Shown here: in pieces, positions 19,227 to 26,930 of the stretch
Layout: the number at the start of each line of letters is the position of its first letter
How positions within the stretch are numbered: the stretch's first letter is position 1
Assembly (NCBI RefSeq): GCF_012275535.1
Contig: NZ_JAAVTK010000003.1
Location: forward strand, 417,350 to 481,349
Source of the DNA: Hymenobacter artigasi
GTDB taxonomy: Bacteria; Bacteroidota; Bacteroidia; Cytophagales; Hymenobacteraceae
DNA length: 64,000 bases
Direction: 5' to 3'
Position numbers and translations under genes: made by a program
Notes under the pieces: generated by a model
What the model was told of the DNA's origin: nothing
Seen by the model: only the letters and a program-made list of their open reading frames with translations
Databases searched by the model: none

Positions 19227-20612
19227 CTACGCGTCGAACGGGATGCCGTGCTTTTCCAGCCTTCTGTACAGCGCGCCCCGGCTCAGGCCCAGCGCCTTGG
19301 CCACGCGGCTGATATTACCGTCGTAGTGCGCCAGGCTCTGCCGAATCATGTGCGCCTCCAGCTCATCGAGGGTCATGGAGCCGGGGGCGGGCAGCGGTGA
19401 GATGTTTATTGAGTGAGCTGGTGTTTGCAACACATTGGCCTGGAAGTCCTCGGGGCCCAGTTCCTCATGGCCGCTCACGAGCACGGCCCGCTCCACCAGG
19501 TTTTTCAGCTCGCGGATGTTGCCGGGCAGGGCTTGCTCGCGCAGCCAGTGCAGGGCGCGGGTGCCCACTTTCAGGGCGGGGCGCTGGTAGGTGGCGCGCA
19601 GCTGGGCGATGAAGTGCTGGGTGAGCAGCGGAATGTCTTGCGGGCGCTCGCGCAGGGCGGGCAGGCGCACCGCAATCAGGTTGATGCGGTAGAACAGGTC
19701 TTCGCGGAAGCGGCCCTGCTGCACCAGCTCGGCCAGGTTGCGGTTGGTGGCGGCGATGACGCGCATATCGAGCCGGCGCGGCTTGCTGTCGCCCAGCACT
19801 TCGTAGGTGCGGTCCTGCAGCACGCGTAGCAGCTTCACCTGGCTGGCCAGCTCCAGCTCCCCAATTTCATCGAGGAAAATGGTGCCGCCGTTGGCCAACT
19901 CGAAGCGGCCTACGCGGTCGGTTTTGGCATCGGTGAACGCGCCCCGGCGGTGGCCAAACATCTCGCTTTCAAACAACGAAGCCGAGATACCGCCCAAGTT
20001 CACTTTCACGAAGGGCTGGCGGGCGCGGTGGCTGTTGCGGTGGATGGCCTCGGCGATGAGCTCCTTGCCGGTGCCGCTTTCGCCCTCGATGAGCACGGCG
20101 GCATCGGTGGCGGCCACCTGGCCCACCTGGCGCAGCACGTGCAACAGCTGAGCATCGTGCCCGATAATGGCCTGAAAGTGAAACTGCTGGTCGAGCTGGC
20201 GGCGCGGGTTGGCGGCGGGCACCGGCGCGGCTTCGGCGGGGGCTTCCTGCAAAGCCAGCACCGTGCCGATGGTTTGCAGCAGCGAGTCGTTGTGCCAGGG
20301 CTTGGTCACGAATTCGGCCGCGCCGGCCTTCATCCCGGCCACGGCCAGCTCGATGCTGCCCCAGCCGGTGATGAGGATGACGGGCAGTTGCGGGGCCTCA
20401 GCCTTCAGCTGGGCCAACAGGGCTAGGCCGTCGTGCCCGCTGGTATCGAGCGCAAAGTTCATATCCAGCAACACCAGCCGGGGCGGCGTTTCGCGCACGG
20501 CGGCCAGAGCCTCGGCGGGCGTGGCCACGGCCTGCGCGGGGTAGCCGGCCTGCTTCAGCAGCAGCTTCAGTGAGGTGCGGATGGCCAGGTCGTCATCGAC
20601 GATGAGGAACAT
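19227..20612 (-). CDS. Sigma-54-type response regulator, NtrC family
   Basis: 461 residues in three domains: a receiver (~1-120, phospho-acceptor Asp in LVLLDMNF, Lys in VTKPWHND), an AAA+ domain (~150-390, Walker A GESGTGKE, Walker B GTIFLDEIGELE) and a Fis-type helix-turn-helix at the C-terminus (ISRVAKALGLSRGALYRRL). The sigma-54 contact loop reads GAFTDA instead of GAFTGA. I understand this variant to be common in Bacteroidota, so I do not read it as loss of function. Target genes probably include the neighbouring amt, whose expression would then need an RpoN promoter. Confidence 0.93.
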   Translation of the reverse strand: MFLIVDDDLAIRTSLKLLLKQAGYPAQAVATPAEALAAVRETPPRLVLLDMNFALDTSGHDGLALLAQLKAEAPQLPVILITGWGSIELAVAGMKAGAAEFVTKPWHNDSLLQTIGTVLALQEAPAEAAPVPAANPRRQLDQQFHFQAIIGHDAQLLHVLRQVGQVAATDAAVLIEGESGTGKELIAEAIHRNSHRARQPFVKVNLGGISASLFESEMFGHRRGAFTDAKTDRVGRFELANGGTIFLDEIGELELASQVKLLRVLQDRTYEVLGDSKPRRLDMRVIAATNRNLAELVQQGRFREDLFYRINLIAVRLPALRERPQDIPLLTQHFIAQLRATYQRPALKVGTRALHWLREQALPGNIRELKNLVERAVLVSGHEELGPEDFQANVLQTPAHSINISPLPAPGSMTLDELEAHMIRQSLAHYDGNISRVAKALGLSRGALYRRLEKHGIPFDA

Positions 20613-20634
20613 AGTTGACTTTTTACATTTTCAT

Positions 20635-20775
20635 TGTCATCCTGAGCTTGCGAACCGAAGGTCGGCGTAGCCAAGGACCTTATCACTACTGAACAGTTTG
20701 TAGTAAGCTCAATCGGCGCAAGCGTGATAAGGTCCTTGGCTACGCCGACCTTCGGTTCGCAAGCTCAGGATGACA
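20635..20775. repeat. Palindromic element, family C, 52-bp perfect arms
   Basis: Arms 20635-20686 and 20724-20775: TGTCATCCTGAGC, a long variable segment (TTGCGAACCGAAGGTCGGCG...) and AAGGACCTTATCAC. The arms are perfect inverted copies. It lies between the regulator start (20612) and the GIN-protein stop (20800). Confidence 0.94.
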
Positions 20776-20799
20776 GACGTTGGGTGCGGCGCAGTAGCT

Positions 20800-21501
20800 T
20801 TACCGCCCCTTTACGCTTCCGCCGCTGCTGGTGTGCTTGCTCACGCGGGGTGAGCCGGAGTAGCGCACGTCGCCGCCGCTGCTGGCGTTGGCGGTGAGGG
20901 TTTCCTGCACGGCTACGGCTACGTTGCCGCCGCTGCTGGCATTGGCGTCGCAGGCGCGGGCCAGCAGCTCGCTGCCTTTGAATACGCCGCCACTGCTGGC
21001 CCCTACATCGAGGCGCTGGGCAGTGCCGGCCAGTGTGACTACGCCGCCGCTGCTCACCTGAGCGCGCAGGTCGGTGCTGCTGAAATTGGCCCGGAGGGTG
21101 GCGCCCGACGATACCTGCACCTCCAGGTTTTGGGTGGTGAAGGCGCCCACTACCTCGGCCCGCGCACCGCTGCTGGCGTGCAGCGAGGTGAGGCTGGTAG
21201 CGGCCACGCTCACGCGCAGGTTGCGGATATTTTTCAGGCCCAACGACTCGGCCCACTCGCGGTCAAAAGTGATTTTCAACACGCCGTCGCGCACTTCGGT
21301 TTTAAGACGGGCGAGCTGGTCGGCATCGTCGGCGCTGGCTTCCACGCGCTGGGTAGTGCCGGGGGCCAGGCGCAATTCGATGCCGCTGCTCACCTCCACG
21401 GCGTGGAAACTGGCGACATCGCGCAGCTGCGGGGCCGCTTGGGCAAAGGCAACTCCCGTGCTCAGGAGGCAGAATAAGGCGGTAGCAGTGAGGTTTTTCA
21501 T
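20800..21501 (-). CDS. Head-GIN (DUF2807) domain secreted protein with SSGG turns
   Basis: I start at ATG 21501 (MKNLTATALFCLLSTGVAFA), which gives a signal peptide cut after AQA; the longer frame has no sensible leader. About 233 residues. The mature protein opens with LRDVASFHAVEVSSGIELRL and then shows a beta-helix of repeats with SSGG turns (ASSGARAEV, VSSGATLRA, VSSGGVVTL, ASSGGVFKG, ASSGGNVAV, ASSGGDVRY, TSSGGSVKGR). It is the same family as 12037-12768 but uses SSGG rather than SGSG at the turns. Function unknown; location periplasmic or surface. Confidence 0.84.
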   Translation of the reverse strand: MKNLTATALFCLLSTGVAFAQAAPQLRDVASFHAVEVSSGIELRLAPGTTQRVEASADDADQLARLKTEVRDGVLKITFDREWAESLGLKNIRNLRVSVAATSLTSLHASSGARAEVVGAFTTQNLEVQVSSGATLRANFSSTDLRAQVSSGGVVTLAGTAQRLDVGASSGGVFKGSELLARACDANASSGGNVAVAVQETLTANASSGGDVRYSGSPRVSKHTSSGGSVKGR

Positions 21502-21667
21502 AACGTGAAACAGAAAAAAGGTGAGAAAAGCCGGAGGTACTAAAGCGGCAGATGCTGCTTTGCGGGGTTTGGTTGCCCGGGGTACCGGCCAAGGTAGCAG
21601 TTCGTTACCAGGGAGCGAAAAATTTAACATTCAAGGTAACAAACGGCTAAAACCCGCGCCGTCAAAC

Positions 21668-22867
21668 TCACTCCTCCCGTAGCGCCACGGCGGGCTGAAT
21701 GGCCGCCGCCAGCCGGCTGGGCTGCCACGCGCACAGCGCCGTGATGCCATATACCGCCCCCGCTGCTGCCGCAATGGCCAGCAGGTAAGGCTGCACCGGC
21801 AGGTCGAAGGCATTGAGCAGCGGAAACTGCACGGCCAGCAGGATGCCCAGCACCACGCCAAACGTGGTGACGACCATCATTTCGCCCAGAAACTGCCAGC
21901 CGATGCCCGCGCCCGTGGCCCCCATGGCCCGGCGCAGCCCAATTTCGGCCCGGCGCTGGCTGATGTTGTACCACAGCACGCCAAACAGGCCCAGCGCCAC
22001 ATTAATGATGAGAAACAGGCCGATGATGGACAGCCCCACCACCGGCACCAGCGTGTACATGCGCCGGTGCAGGCGGTCGTCGTTCATCACGCGCACTTCG
22101 GTAGTCCATTGGCGCGTGACGCCGGCCACGGTGCGGGCTATTTTCTCCTGGAGCACGCCGCCCGCGCCGGGGGCCACGCGTACCAGCACGTTGGCCGTTT
22201 CCCAATGGGTGGTATCGTAGGGCAGCAGGCGCAGCCAGACGGAGGGAATGGGGGCCGAAAAGTCGCTTTCCATGCGCACGGGGTCCACCACGCCGGTCAC
22301 CAGAAACTCGTCCTGGGCTTTGGGGTTGGGGTCAGGGGTATCCCAGGTGAAGATTTTGCCCAGGGCCGGGCCATTGCCAAACAAGCTTTGGCGCAGGTCC
22401 TGGCTGATGACCACCGGGCGGTGGTTGCTGCCATCATCGGCGGACTGGAACCAGCGGCCCTCGCGCAGGGGCATTTGCATGGTCTCGGCGTAGTGGTCGT
22501 CGGCGTCGTACACGTTGGTCACCGGCGATTTTTTGCCCTTGTAGCCAAATACGGAGTTGTTGGTATTGAACACAAACGGCACGTTGCCGCTGGTGAGGGC
22601 CACCGTGCGCACGCCGGGCAGGGCCTTCACCTGGCGCAGCACATCATCGAGCTCGGCGCGGGGCATTTTCTGGCCCTGGCCGGCCCGCACATGCAGCCGC
22701 CACACCTGCTCGTAGTTGAAGCCGTGCGGGGCCAGGTAGTTTTTGGCGGTGGTGATGAGCACCGCCCCCACCCCAAACAGCACTACGAAGGAGAAAAAGA
22801 TTTCGGAGATGAGCAGCAGGTTGGCCCGCTTGCGGTTCCAGATGAGGGTGAAAAGGTGGCGGAGCAT
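21668..22867 (-). CDS. ABC transporter permease, MacB/FtsX type (efflux operon)
   Basis: 399 residues: one N-terminal membrane helix (ISEIFFSFVVLFGVGAVLI), a large periplasmic MacB_PCD domain, and three C-terminal helices of the FtsX domain (LSIIGLFLIINVALGLFGV, RRAEIGLRRAMGATGAGI, LAIAAAAGAVYGITALCAW). The sequence ends ALREE as in the family. It forms a half-transporter with the ATPase at 24392-25078. Last gene of the five-gene operon; a perfect family C palindrome lies between it and the previous permease. Confidence 0.9.
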   Translation of the reverse strand: MLRHLFTLIWNRKRANLLLISEIFFSFVVLFGVGAVLITTAKNYLAPHGFNYEQVWRLHVRAGQGQKMPRAELDDVLRQVKALPGVRTVALTSGNVPFVFNTNNSVFGYKGKKSPVTNVYDADDHYAETMQMPLREGRWFQSADDGSNHRPVVISQDLRQSLFGNGPALGKIFTWDTPDPNPKAQDEFLVTGVVDPVRMESDFSAPIPSVWLRLLPYDTTHWETANVLVRVAPGAGGVLQEKIARTVAGVTRQWTTEVRVMNDDRLHRRMYTLVPVVGLSIIGLFLIINVALGLFGVLWYNISQRRAEIGLRRAMGATGAGIGWQFLGEMMVVTTFGVVLGILLAVQFPLLNAFDLPVQPYLLAIAAAAGAVYGITALCAWQPSRLAAAIQPAVALREE

Positions 22868-22898
22868 GGAGATTGGAGGAGATTTAAGAGAAAGTTGT

Positions 22899-23003
22899 CT
22901 GTCATCCTGAGCGCAGCGAAGGACCTTATCACGCTGGAGCAGTTGGCAGTAATAGCAAGGAGCGCAGACGTGATAAGGTCCTTCGCTGCGCTCAGGATGA
23001 CAG
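22899..23003. repeat. Palindromic element, family C, 34-bp perfect arms
   Basis: Arms 22899-22932 and 22970-23003: CTGTCATCCTGAGC, variable GCAGC, GAAGGACCTTATCAC. It lies between two permease genes within one operon. Confidence 0.93.
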
Positions 23004-23017
23004 CTGAGACAAGGCGT

Positions 23018-24280
23018 TCACTTCTGCTCGCCGCCGCCGCGCAGGGCAGCCACGGGGTTGAGGCGCGACATTTTCCAGGCCGGGTACACGCCGCTCATCA
23101 GCCCAAACACCAGCGTGAGCAGCATGCCCCAGGCAAACACGCCCCAGCTCAACTCGAAGTGCGCATAGGCGATGGGATGCGCCTCGTTCACGAGGGCCAG
23201 CGCGCCGGCGGCCAGGCCCAGGCCCAGCAGCCCGCCCACCAGGGCCAGCACCACGTTCTCGACCAGAAACTGGCTTACCAAATCAGAGCCGGCCGCGCCG
23301 AAGGCCTTGCGCACCCCAATCTCGCCCGAGCGCTCCAGGATGCGCGTCATGTTCAGGTTCACCAGGTTCAGGGCCGGCAGCAGCATAAAGAGCAGCGCCA
23401 GGCCGGACACTATTAGGTAAAACGCCTCAATGTTATCGTCATCCAGCGTCTGGTCCTGGTGGTTGAGCAGGGCCCGCGAGAAGCTCTCCGTGATGGGGTC
23501 GGCGTAGGAAAACAGGGCTTTCACCTCCTTCGGATTGGGAATTTCCACCCGGCGCATCAGCTGGCGGTATTCTTCGCGCACAGCCGGTACCGCCGCCACC
23601 GAAGGCGCCAGCAGCACCACCATAAACTCGCCCTCAATGCGGTTATCCTTGAAATACTGCGCGCTCAAGGTGTAGGGCACCCACACGTCGGCATAGGCAT
23701 AGACGTGGGCAGCCGACACATTCCGCACCACGCCCGCCACCCGGTAGCGCTTTAGGTCGATTTCGATGGTGCGGCCCACCACATCGGTCGTGCCGAAGTA
23801 GTCGCGGGCGGTGGCCTCGTTCAGCACGCAAACGTGCTGGGCCTGCTGCACTTCGGCCCCGGTGAAGGCCCGCCCACCCAGGAAATCAAAGTCCATGAGC
23901 TGCCAGAAGTTGCCATCGGTATAGGCCATATCCAGCGCCAGCAGCTTGCTTTTGGTGAAGGCCGTGGCGTTGGAAACGGCCGTAGTGATGCCCACCTTTT
24001 CCGGGGTTTTCATTTTCCGCACGTAGTCGTCCACGAAATGGATGCTGGCCGGCATGTTCATCCAGCCGTGGTTGTCGACTCGCTGGTGCCGAATGATGTT
24101 CACGAACAGCATCCGGTTCACGCGTTTAGCCGGCGTGTTTGGCCCCACCACATGGTCGAACATGGCCATCACCACCAGCAGAATCATCAGCGTAAAGCTC
24201 ACACCAAACAGGTTGATGAAGGTAAAGAACTTGCGGCGCATGAGCACCTTCCAGGCAATTTTTAAGTACGAGAGGAACAT
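23018..24280 (-). CDS. ABC transporter permease, MacB/FtsX type (efflux operon)
   Basis: 420 residues with an N-terminal membrane helix (FTFINLFGVSFTLMILLVVMAMF), a periplasmic MacB_PCD domain and the three-helix FtsX domain (LIVSGLALLFMLLPALNLVNL, RSGEIGVRKAFGAAGSDLV, LALVGGLLGLGLAAGALAL). It resembles the following permease only distantly, so the two probably form a heterodimer or two alternative half-transporters. It lies between the ATPase gene and the second permease. Confidence 0.91.
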   Translation of the reverse strand: MFLSYLKIAWKVLMRRKFFTFINLFGVSFTLMILLVVMAMFDHVVGPNTPAKRVNRMLFVNIIRHQRVDNHGWMNMPASIHFVDDYVRKMKTPEKVGITTAVSNATAFTKSKLLALDMAYTDGNFWQLMDFDFLGGRAFTGAEVQQAQHVCVLNEATARDYFGTTDVVGRTIEIDLKRYRVAGVVRNVSAAHVYAYADVWVPYTLSAQYFKDNRIEGEFMVVLLAPSVAAVPAVREEYRQLMRRVEIPNPKEVKALFSYADPITESFSRALLNHQDQTLDDDNIEAFYLIVSGLALLFMLLPALNLVNLNMTRILERSGEIGVRKAFGAAGSDLVSQFLVENVVLALVGGLLGLGLAAGALALVNEAHPIAYAHFELSWGVFAWGMLLTLVFGLMSGVYPAWKMSRLNPVAALRGGGEQK

Positions 24281-24288
24281 GGCTTTTT

Positions 24289-24382
24289 GAGTTATGAGTT
24301 AAAAGTTATGAGTTATGAGTTTCTATCGGATGGACATGAGGAGGCCAGCGGGCACTCACTCATAACTTTTAACTCATAACTC
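24289..24382. repeat. Palindromic element, family E, 25-bp perfect arms
   Basis: Arms 24289-24313 and 24358-24382 (GAGTTATGAGTTAAAAGTTA...) are perfect inverted copies built from TTATGAGT words, with a 44-nt loop. It fills the gap between the ATPase stop (24392) and the permease ATG (24280). Confidence 0.9.
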
Positions 24383-24391
24383 TTAACTGAA

Positions 24392-25078
24392 TCAGCCCAC
24401 CTGGCTGCCGTCGAAGAAGCGCACCACGCGTTGGGTCTTCAGCGCCTGCTGCAGGTCGTGGGTCACCATCACTATGGTCACGCCCTGCTCGCGGTTCAGC
24501 TCCAGCAGCAGCTCGATAATCTCCTCCCCCATCACCGAGTCGAGGTTGCCCGTCGGCTCATCGGCCAGGATGATTTCCGGGCCGCCGGCCAGGGCCCGCG
24601 CAATGGCCACCCGCTGCCGCTGCCCGCCGCTGAGCTGGCTGGGGAAGTGGCCGGTGCGGGCGCTCAGGCCCACTTTATCCAAGGCGGCAATGGCCCGCTG
24701 GCGACGCTCCTTGCTGCCCATTCCCCTGCGGTACAGCAGCGGCAGCTCCACATTATCCACCACCGAGAGGTCATTTATTAAATGGTAGCTCTGGAACACG
24801 AAGCCGATTTTCAGGTTGCGCAGCCCCGCCAGCTCTTTATCGGAGTAGGATGTTACGGCCCGGCCATCCACTTCAATCGTGCCGCTGGTGGGCTCGTCCA
24901 GCAGGCCCATCAGGCTGAGCAGCGTCGACTTCCCGCAGCCGCTCGGCCCCATAATGGACACGAACTCGCCACGGTTCACGGTCAGGTTCACGCTGTTCAG
25001 CGCCACCGTTTCAATGGTTTTGGTTTGGTAGATTTTTTCGATATTGGTGAGGCGCAGCACGGGCGGAGCAGAAGTCAT
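24392..25078 (-). CDS. ABC transporter ATP-binding protein, MacB/LolD type
   Basis: 228 residues, a stand-alone nucleotide-binding domain. Walker A GPSGCGKST (~39-47), Q-loop VFQSYHLI, signature QLSGGQRQRVAIARAL, Walker B IILADEPTGNLD and H-loop VTHDLQ are all intact. This subfamily drives mechanotransmission by MacB-type permeases rather than transport through the membrane. It lies between the TolC gene and the two permeases. Confidence 0.94.
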   Translation of the reverse strand: MTSAPPVLRLTNIEKIYQTKTIETVALNSVNLTVNRGEFVSIMGPSGCGKSTLLSLMGLLDEPTSGTIEVDGRAVTSYSDKELAGLRNLKIGFVFQSYHLINDLSVVDNVELPLLYRRGMGSKERRQRAIAALDKVGLSARTGHFPSQLSGGQRQRVAIARALAGGPEIILADEPTGNLDSVMGEEIIELLLELNREQGVTIVMVTHDLQQALKTQRVVRFFDGSQVG

Positions 25079-25112
25079 AATGGCGAATTGATGGTGTGAG
25101 GAAGTATGTGCT

Positions 25113-25160
25113 CTTTCGGAGTTGCACTCCGAAAGTGGCCCGGTAGTGGAGTTGCACTCC
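25113..25160. repeat. Short hairpin repeats, family H
   Basis: CTTTCGGAGT-TGC-ACTCCGAAAG (25113-25135) and a second GGAGTTGCACTCC (25148-25160) share the core GGAGTTGCACTCC. They lie upstream of the ATPase start. Confidence 0.7.
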
Positions 25161-25261
25161 GCGTTATGGGCTTTTGATTAGTGGGGATAATGGGGAGTAT
25201 AACTCCCCAACCAAGCCGCTCCGAAAGCGCGCCGCATCGTTCGGGTGTCGTTCAACGAGTT

Positions 25262-25319
25262 CAACCACCCCCGTTTCCGCTTCGCGGAAACATCCCCTCC
25301 TCATCTGAGGAGGGGAGTT
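25262..25319. repeat. Family A half-element (two stacked hairpins)
   Basis: CAACCACCCCCG, hairpin GTTTCCGCTTCGCGGAAAC, then hairpin CCCCTCCTCATCTGAGGAGG ending GGAGTT. It has the order and words of the right half of the 2502-2747 element, but both hairpin loops and stems have changed with base pairing kept. The stop and last residues of the TolC gene (25301 onward) are read from it. Confidence 0.8.
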
Positions 25320-26752
25320 TGTCGTTCGAAATCATACAGCGTCAGCGCCCGCAGGCGGTAATAGGCCACCCAGCCGGCGCGCAGGGCGAAGATGTAGCCG
25401 CGCCGCGCCCCGTCCTTAGCCACCGAGGCCAAGGTCAAATCCGTCAGGCTGATGCGGCCCAGCAGGTAGGTGGCGCGGGCAATGTCGTAGCGGCGCTGGG
25501 CCAGCGAGTCGGCCCGGCCGGCGAGCTGCACCTGCTCGGCCAGCGCGGACTGCTGGCCGGCCTGCGTGAGCACGGTTTGCTCGAAGCTTTGGGTTTCCTG
25601 GGCCACGTCGTGCCGGGTCTGGTCGCGGATGAGCTCGGCGGTTTTCACGATGGCCTGGCAGCGGCCCCAGTCCACGAGCGGCAGCGAAAAGGCCAGCCGC
25701 ACCTGCTGCTGGTTTTGCAGGTTCAGGTAGGTATCAGCGAAAACGGGGGCTTGGTTCACGTAGCCCAGGTTGGCCGTGAGGCTGGCCTGGAAGCCGGTGG
25801 TGCCGCGCGCCTGGGCCACGTCGCGCTCGGCTTGGAGCAGCCGGCGGCGCAGCGCCAACGTGGTGCTGCGATATTGCCGGGCCTCGGCTAGCGCCTGCGC
25901 CGGGGCCACGGCCGGCTGCGGGGCCGGCGTGGGTACGGCCAGCGCCAGCGGGCCCTGGGCGGCAGGCTGGCCGGTGTAGGCCTGCAAGGCCACGGCGGCC
26001 GTTTCGGCATCGAGCCGGGCCTGGTTGCGGGCCTGTTGGGCATCGAGTAGGTTCAGTTCCAGCTGCAGCAAGTCGCTATGCGACAGCCGCCCCAGCGCAA
26101 ACCGCTCGCGGCCGATGCGCAGCTGCTCGGCAGTGGCCTGGGCATTCTGGCCGGCCACTGCTGCGTTCACCTGTTGCAGCAGCACATCGAAATACAGCTC
26201 CGTGACGCGCTGGGCCACGGTTTCGCGCTCCTCCACGTAGCTGCGGGCACTTTCTTGGTAGCGCAGCGGCTCAATGGCCCGCGCCCACTTCAGTCCGTTG
26301 AACTGGCCCAGTGGCTGCACGATGCCCAGCGTGAAGGGCTGGTTATTGTAGCGTTTCATGTTGCCATTAAAATCATCGAACCGCTGCACCTCGGCCCCCA
26401 CAAAGACCTGCGCTCCTGTCGGCCCAATGTTCTGGCTCAGCGTTAGGGCCAGGTTGGAGTTGTTGATGCGTACGGCCCGGAAATCGGTGGTGCCGTCGGG
26501 CTGCACCACTGGCGTAATCACGCGGCTGAAATTGGGCAGCGTGCCCGCCAGGCCCAGCTGCGGCCGGTAGTTGGCCTGGTAGCCGCGCCAGGCCCAGTAG
26601 CTGGTTTCGCGGTTGGTAAGGGCCTGCTGGCCGGCAGCCGAGTGGTCGAGGGCCTGGGTGATAACTTCGGGGAGGGTGAGGGTTTGGGCGGTGGCAGGTT
26701 TCCCAAGCAGCAGGAGTAGCAGGAGTAGCAGCCAGCCGCGCAGGCGGTTCAC
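25301..26752 (-). CDS. TolC-family outer-membrane efflux protein
   Basis: About 483 residues from a GTG at 26752, which gives a compact signal peptide (VNRLRGWLLLLLLLLLGKPATAQ). The ATG at 26836 would prefix it with residues translated from a palindrome. The mature part is the usual TolC alpha-barrel repeat: LTLPEVITQALDHSAAGQQAL, TLSQNIGPTGAQVFVGAE, AVALQAYTGQPA, then a second repeat with VKTAELIRDQTRHDVAQETQ and the typical terminal heptads. It is the outer-membrane exit duct of the efflux system. Both ends are in contact with repeats: the start codon is within the family D word GTTCACCTCACCCC, and the last residues (TPLLR) and stop are from a family A hairpin. Confidence 0.88.
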   Translation of the reverse strand: MNRLRGWLLLLLLLLLGKPATAQTLTLPEVITQALDHSAAGQQALTNRETSYWAWRGYQANYRPQLGLAGTLPNFSRVITPVVQPDGTTDFRAVRINNSNLALTLSQNIGPTGAQVFVGAEVQRFDDFNGNMKRYNNQPFTLGIVQPLGQFNGLKWARAIEPLRYQESARSYVEERETVAQRVTELYFDVLLQQVNAAVAGQNAQATAEQLRIGRERFALGRLSHSDLLQLELNLLDAQQARNQARLDAETAAVALQAYTGQPAAQGPLALAVPTPAPQPAVAPAQALAEARQYRSTTLALRRRLLQAERDVAQARGTTGFQASLTANLGYVNQAPVFADTYLNLQNQQQVRLAFSLPLVDWGRCQAIVKTAELIRDQTRHDVAQETQSFEQTVLTQAGQQSALAEQVQLAGRADSLAQRRYDIARATYLLGRISLTDLTLASVAKDGARRGYIFALRAGWVAYYRLRALTLYDFERQTPLLR

Positions 26753-26903
26753 CTCACCCCCGGCCCCTCTCCCCAGGAGAGGGGAGCCAGACGCGCGGTT
26801 CAGGCTTTCGCAGAAAAAAGGAAAGAGAAGCATCAATGCAGAATTTATGAGGTTGACCGACCTAAAAAGTCGTTAGGCTCCCCTCTCCTGGGGAGAGGGG
26901 CCG
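26747..26903. repeat. Palindromic element, family D, 28-bp perfect core arms
   Basis: Perfect inverted arms 26761-26788 and 26876-26903 (CGGCCCCTCTCCCCAGGAGA...). The left flank continues as GTTCACCTCACCCC, identical to the start of the 19081-19226 element, while the right flank has diverged. It lies between the adaptor stop (26931) and the TolC signal peptide, and contributes the probable GTG start of TolC. Confidence 0.88.
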
Positions 26904-26930
26904 CCCCGGAGGGGTCTCGTGAGGTTTCGG

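Noticed and set aside
22067..23416. Long plus-strand open frame opposite the two permease genes (449 codons)
   Set aside because: Rich in His/Gly/Gln with no recognisable domain; it is the antisense shadow of high-GC permease genes with intact motifs and crosses a palindrome.
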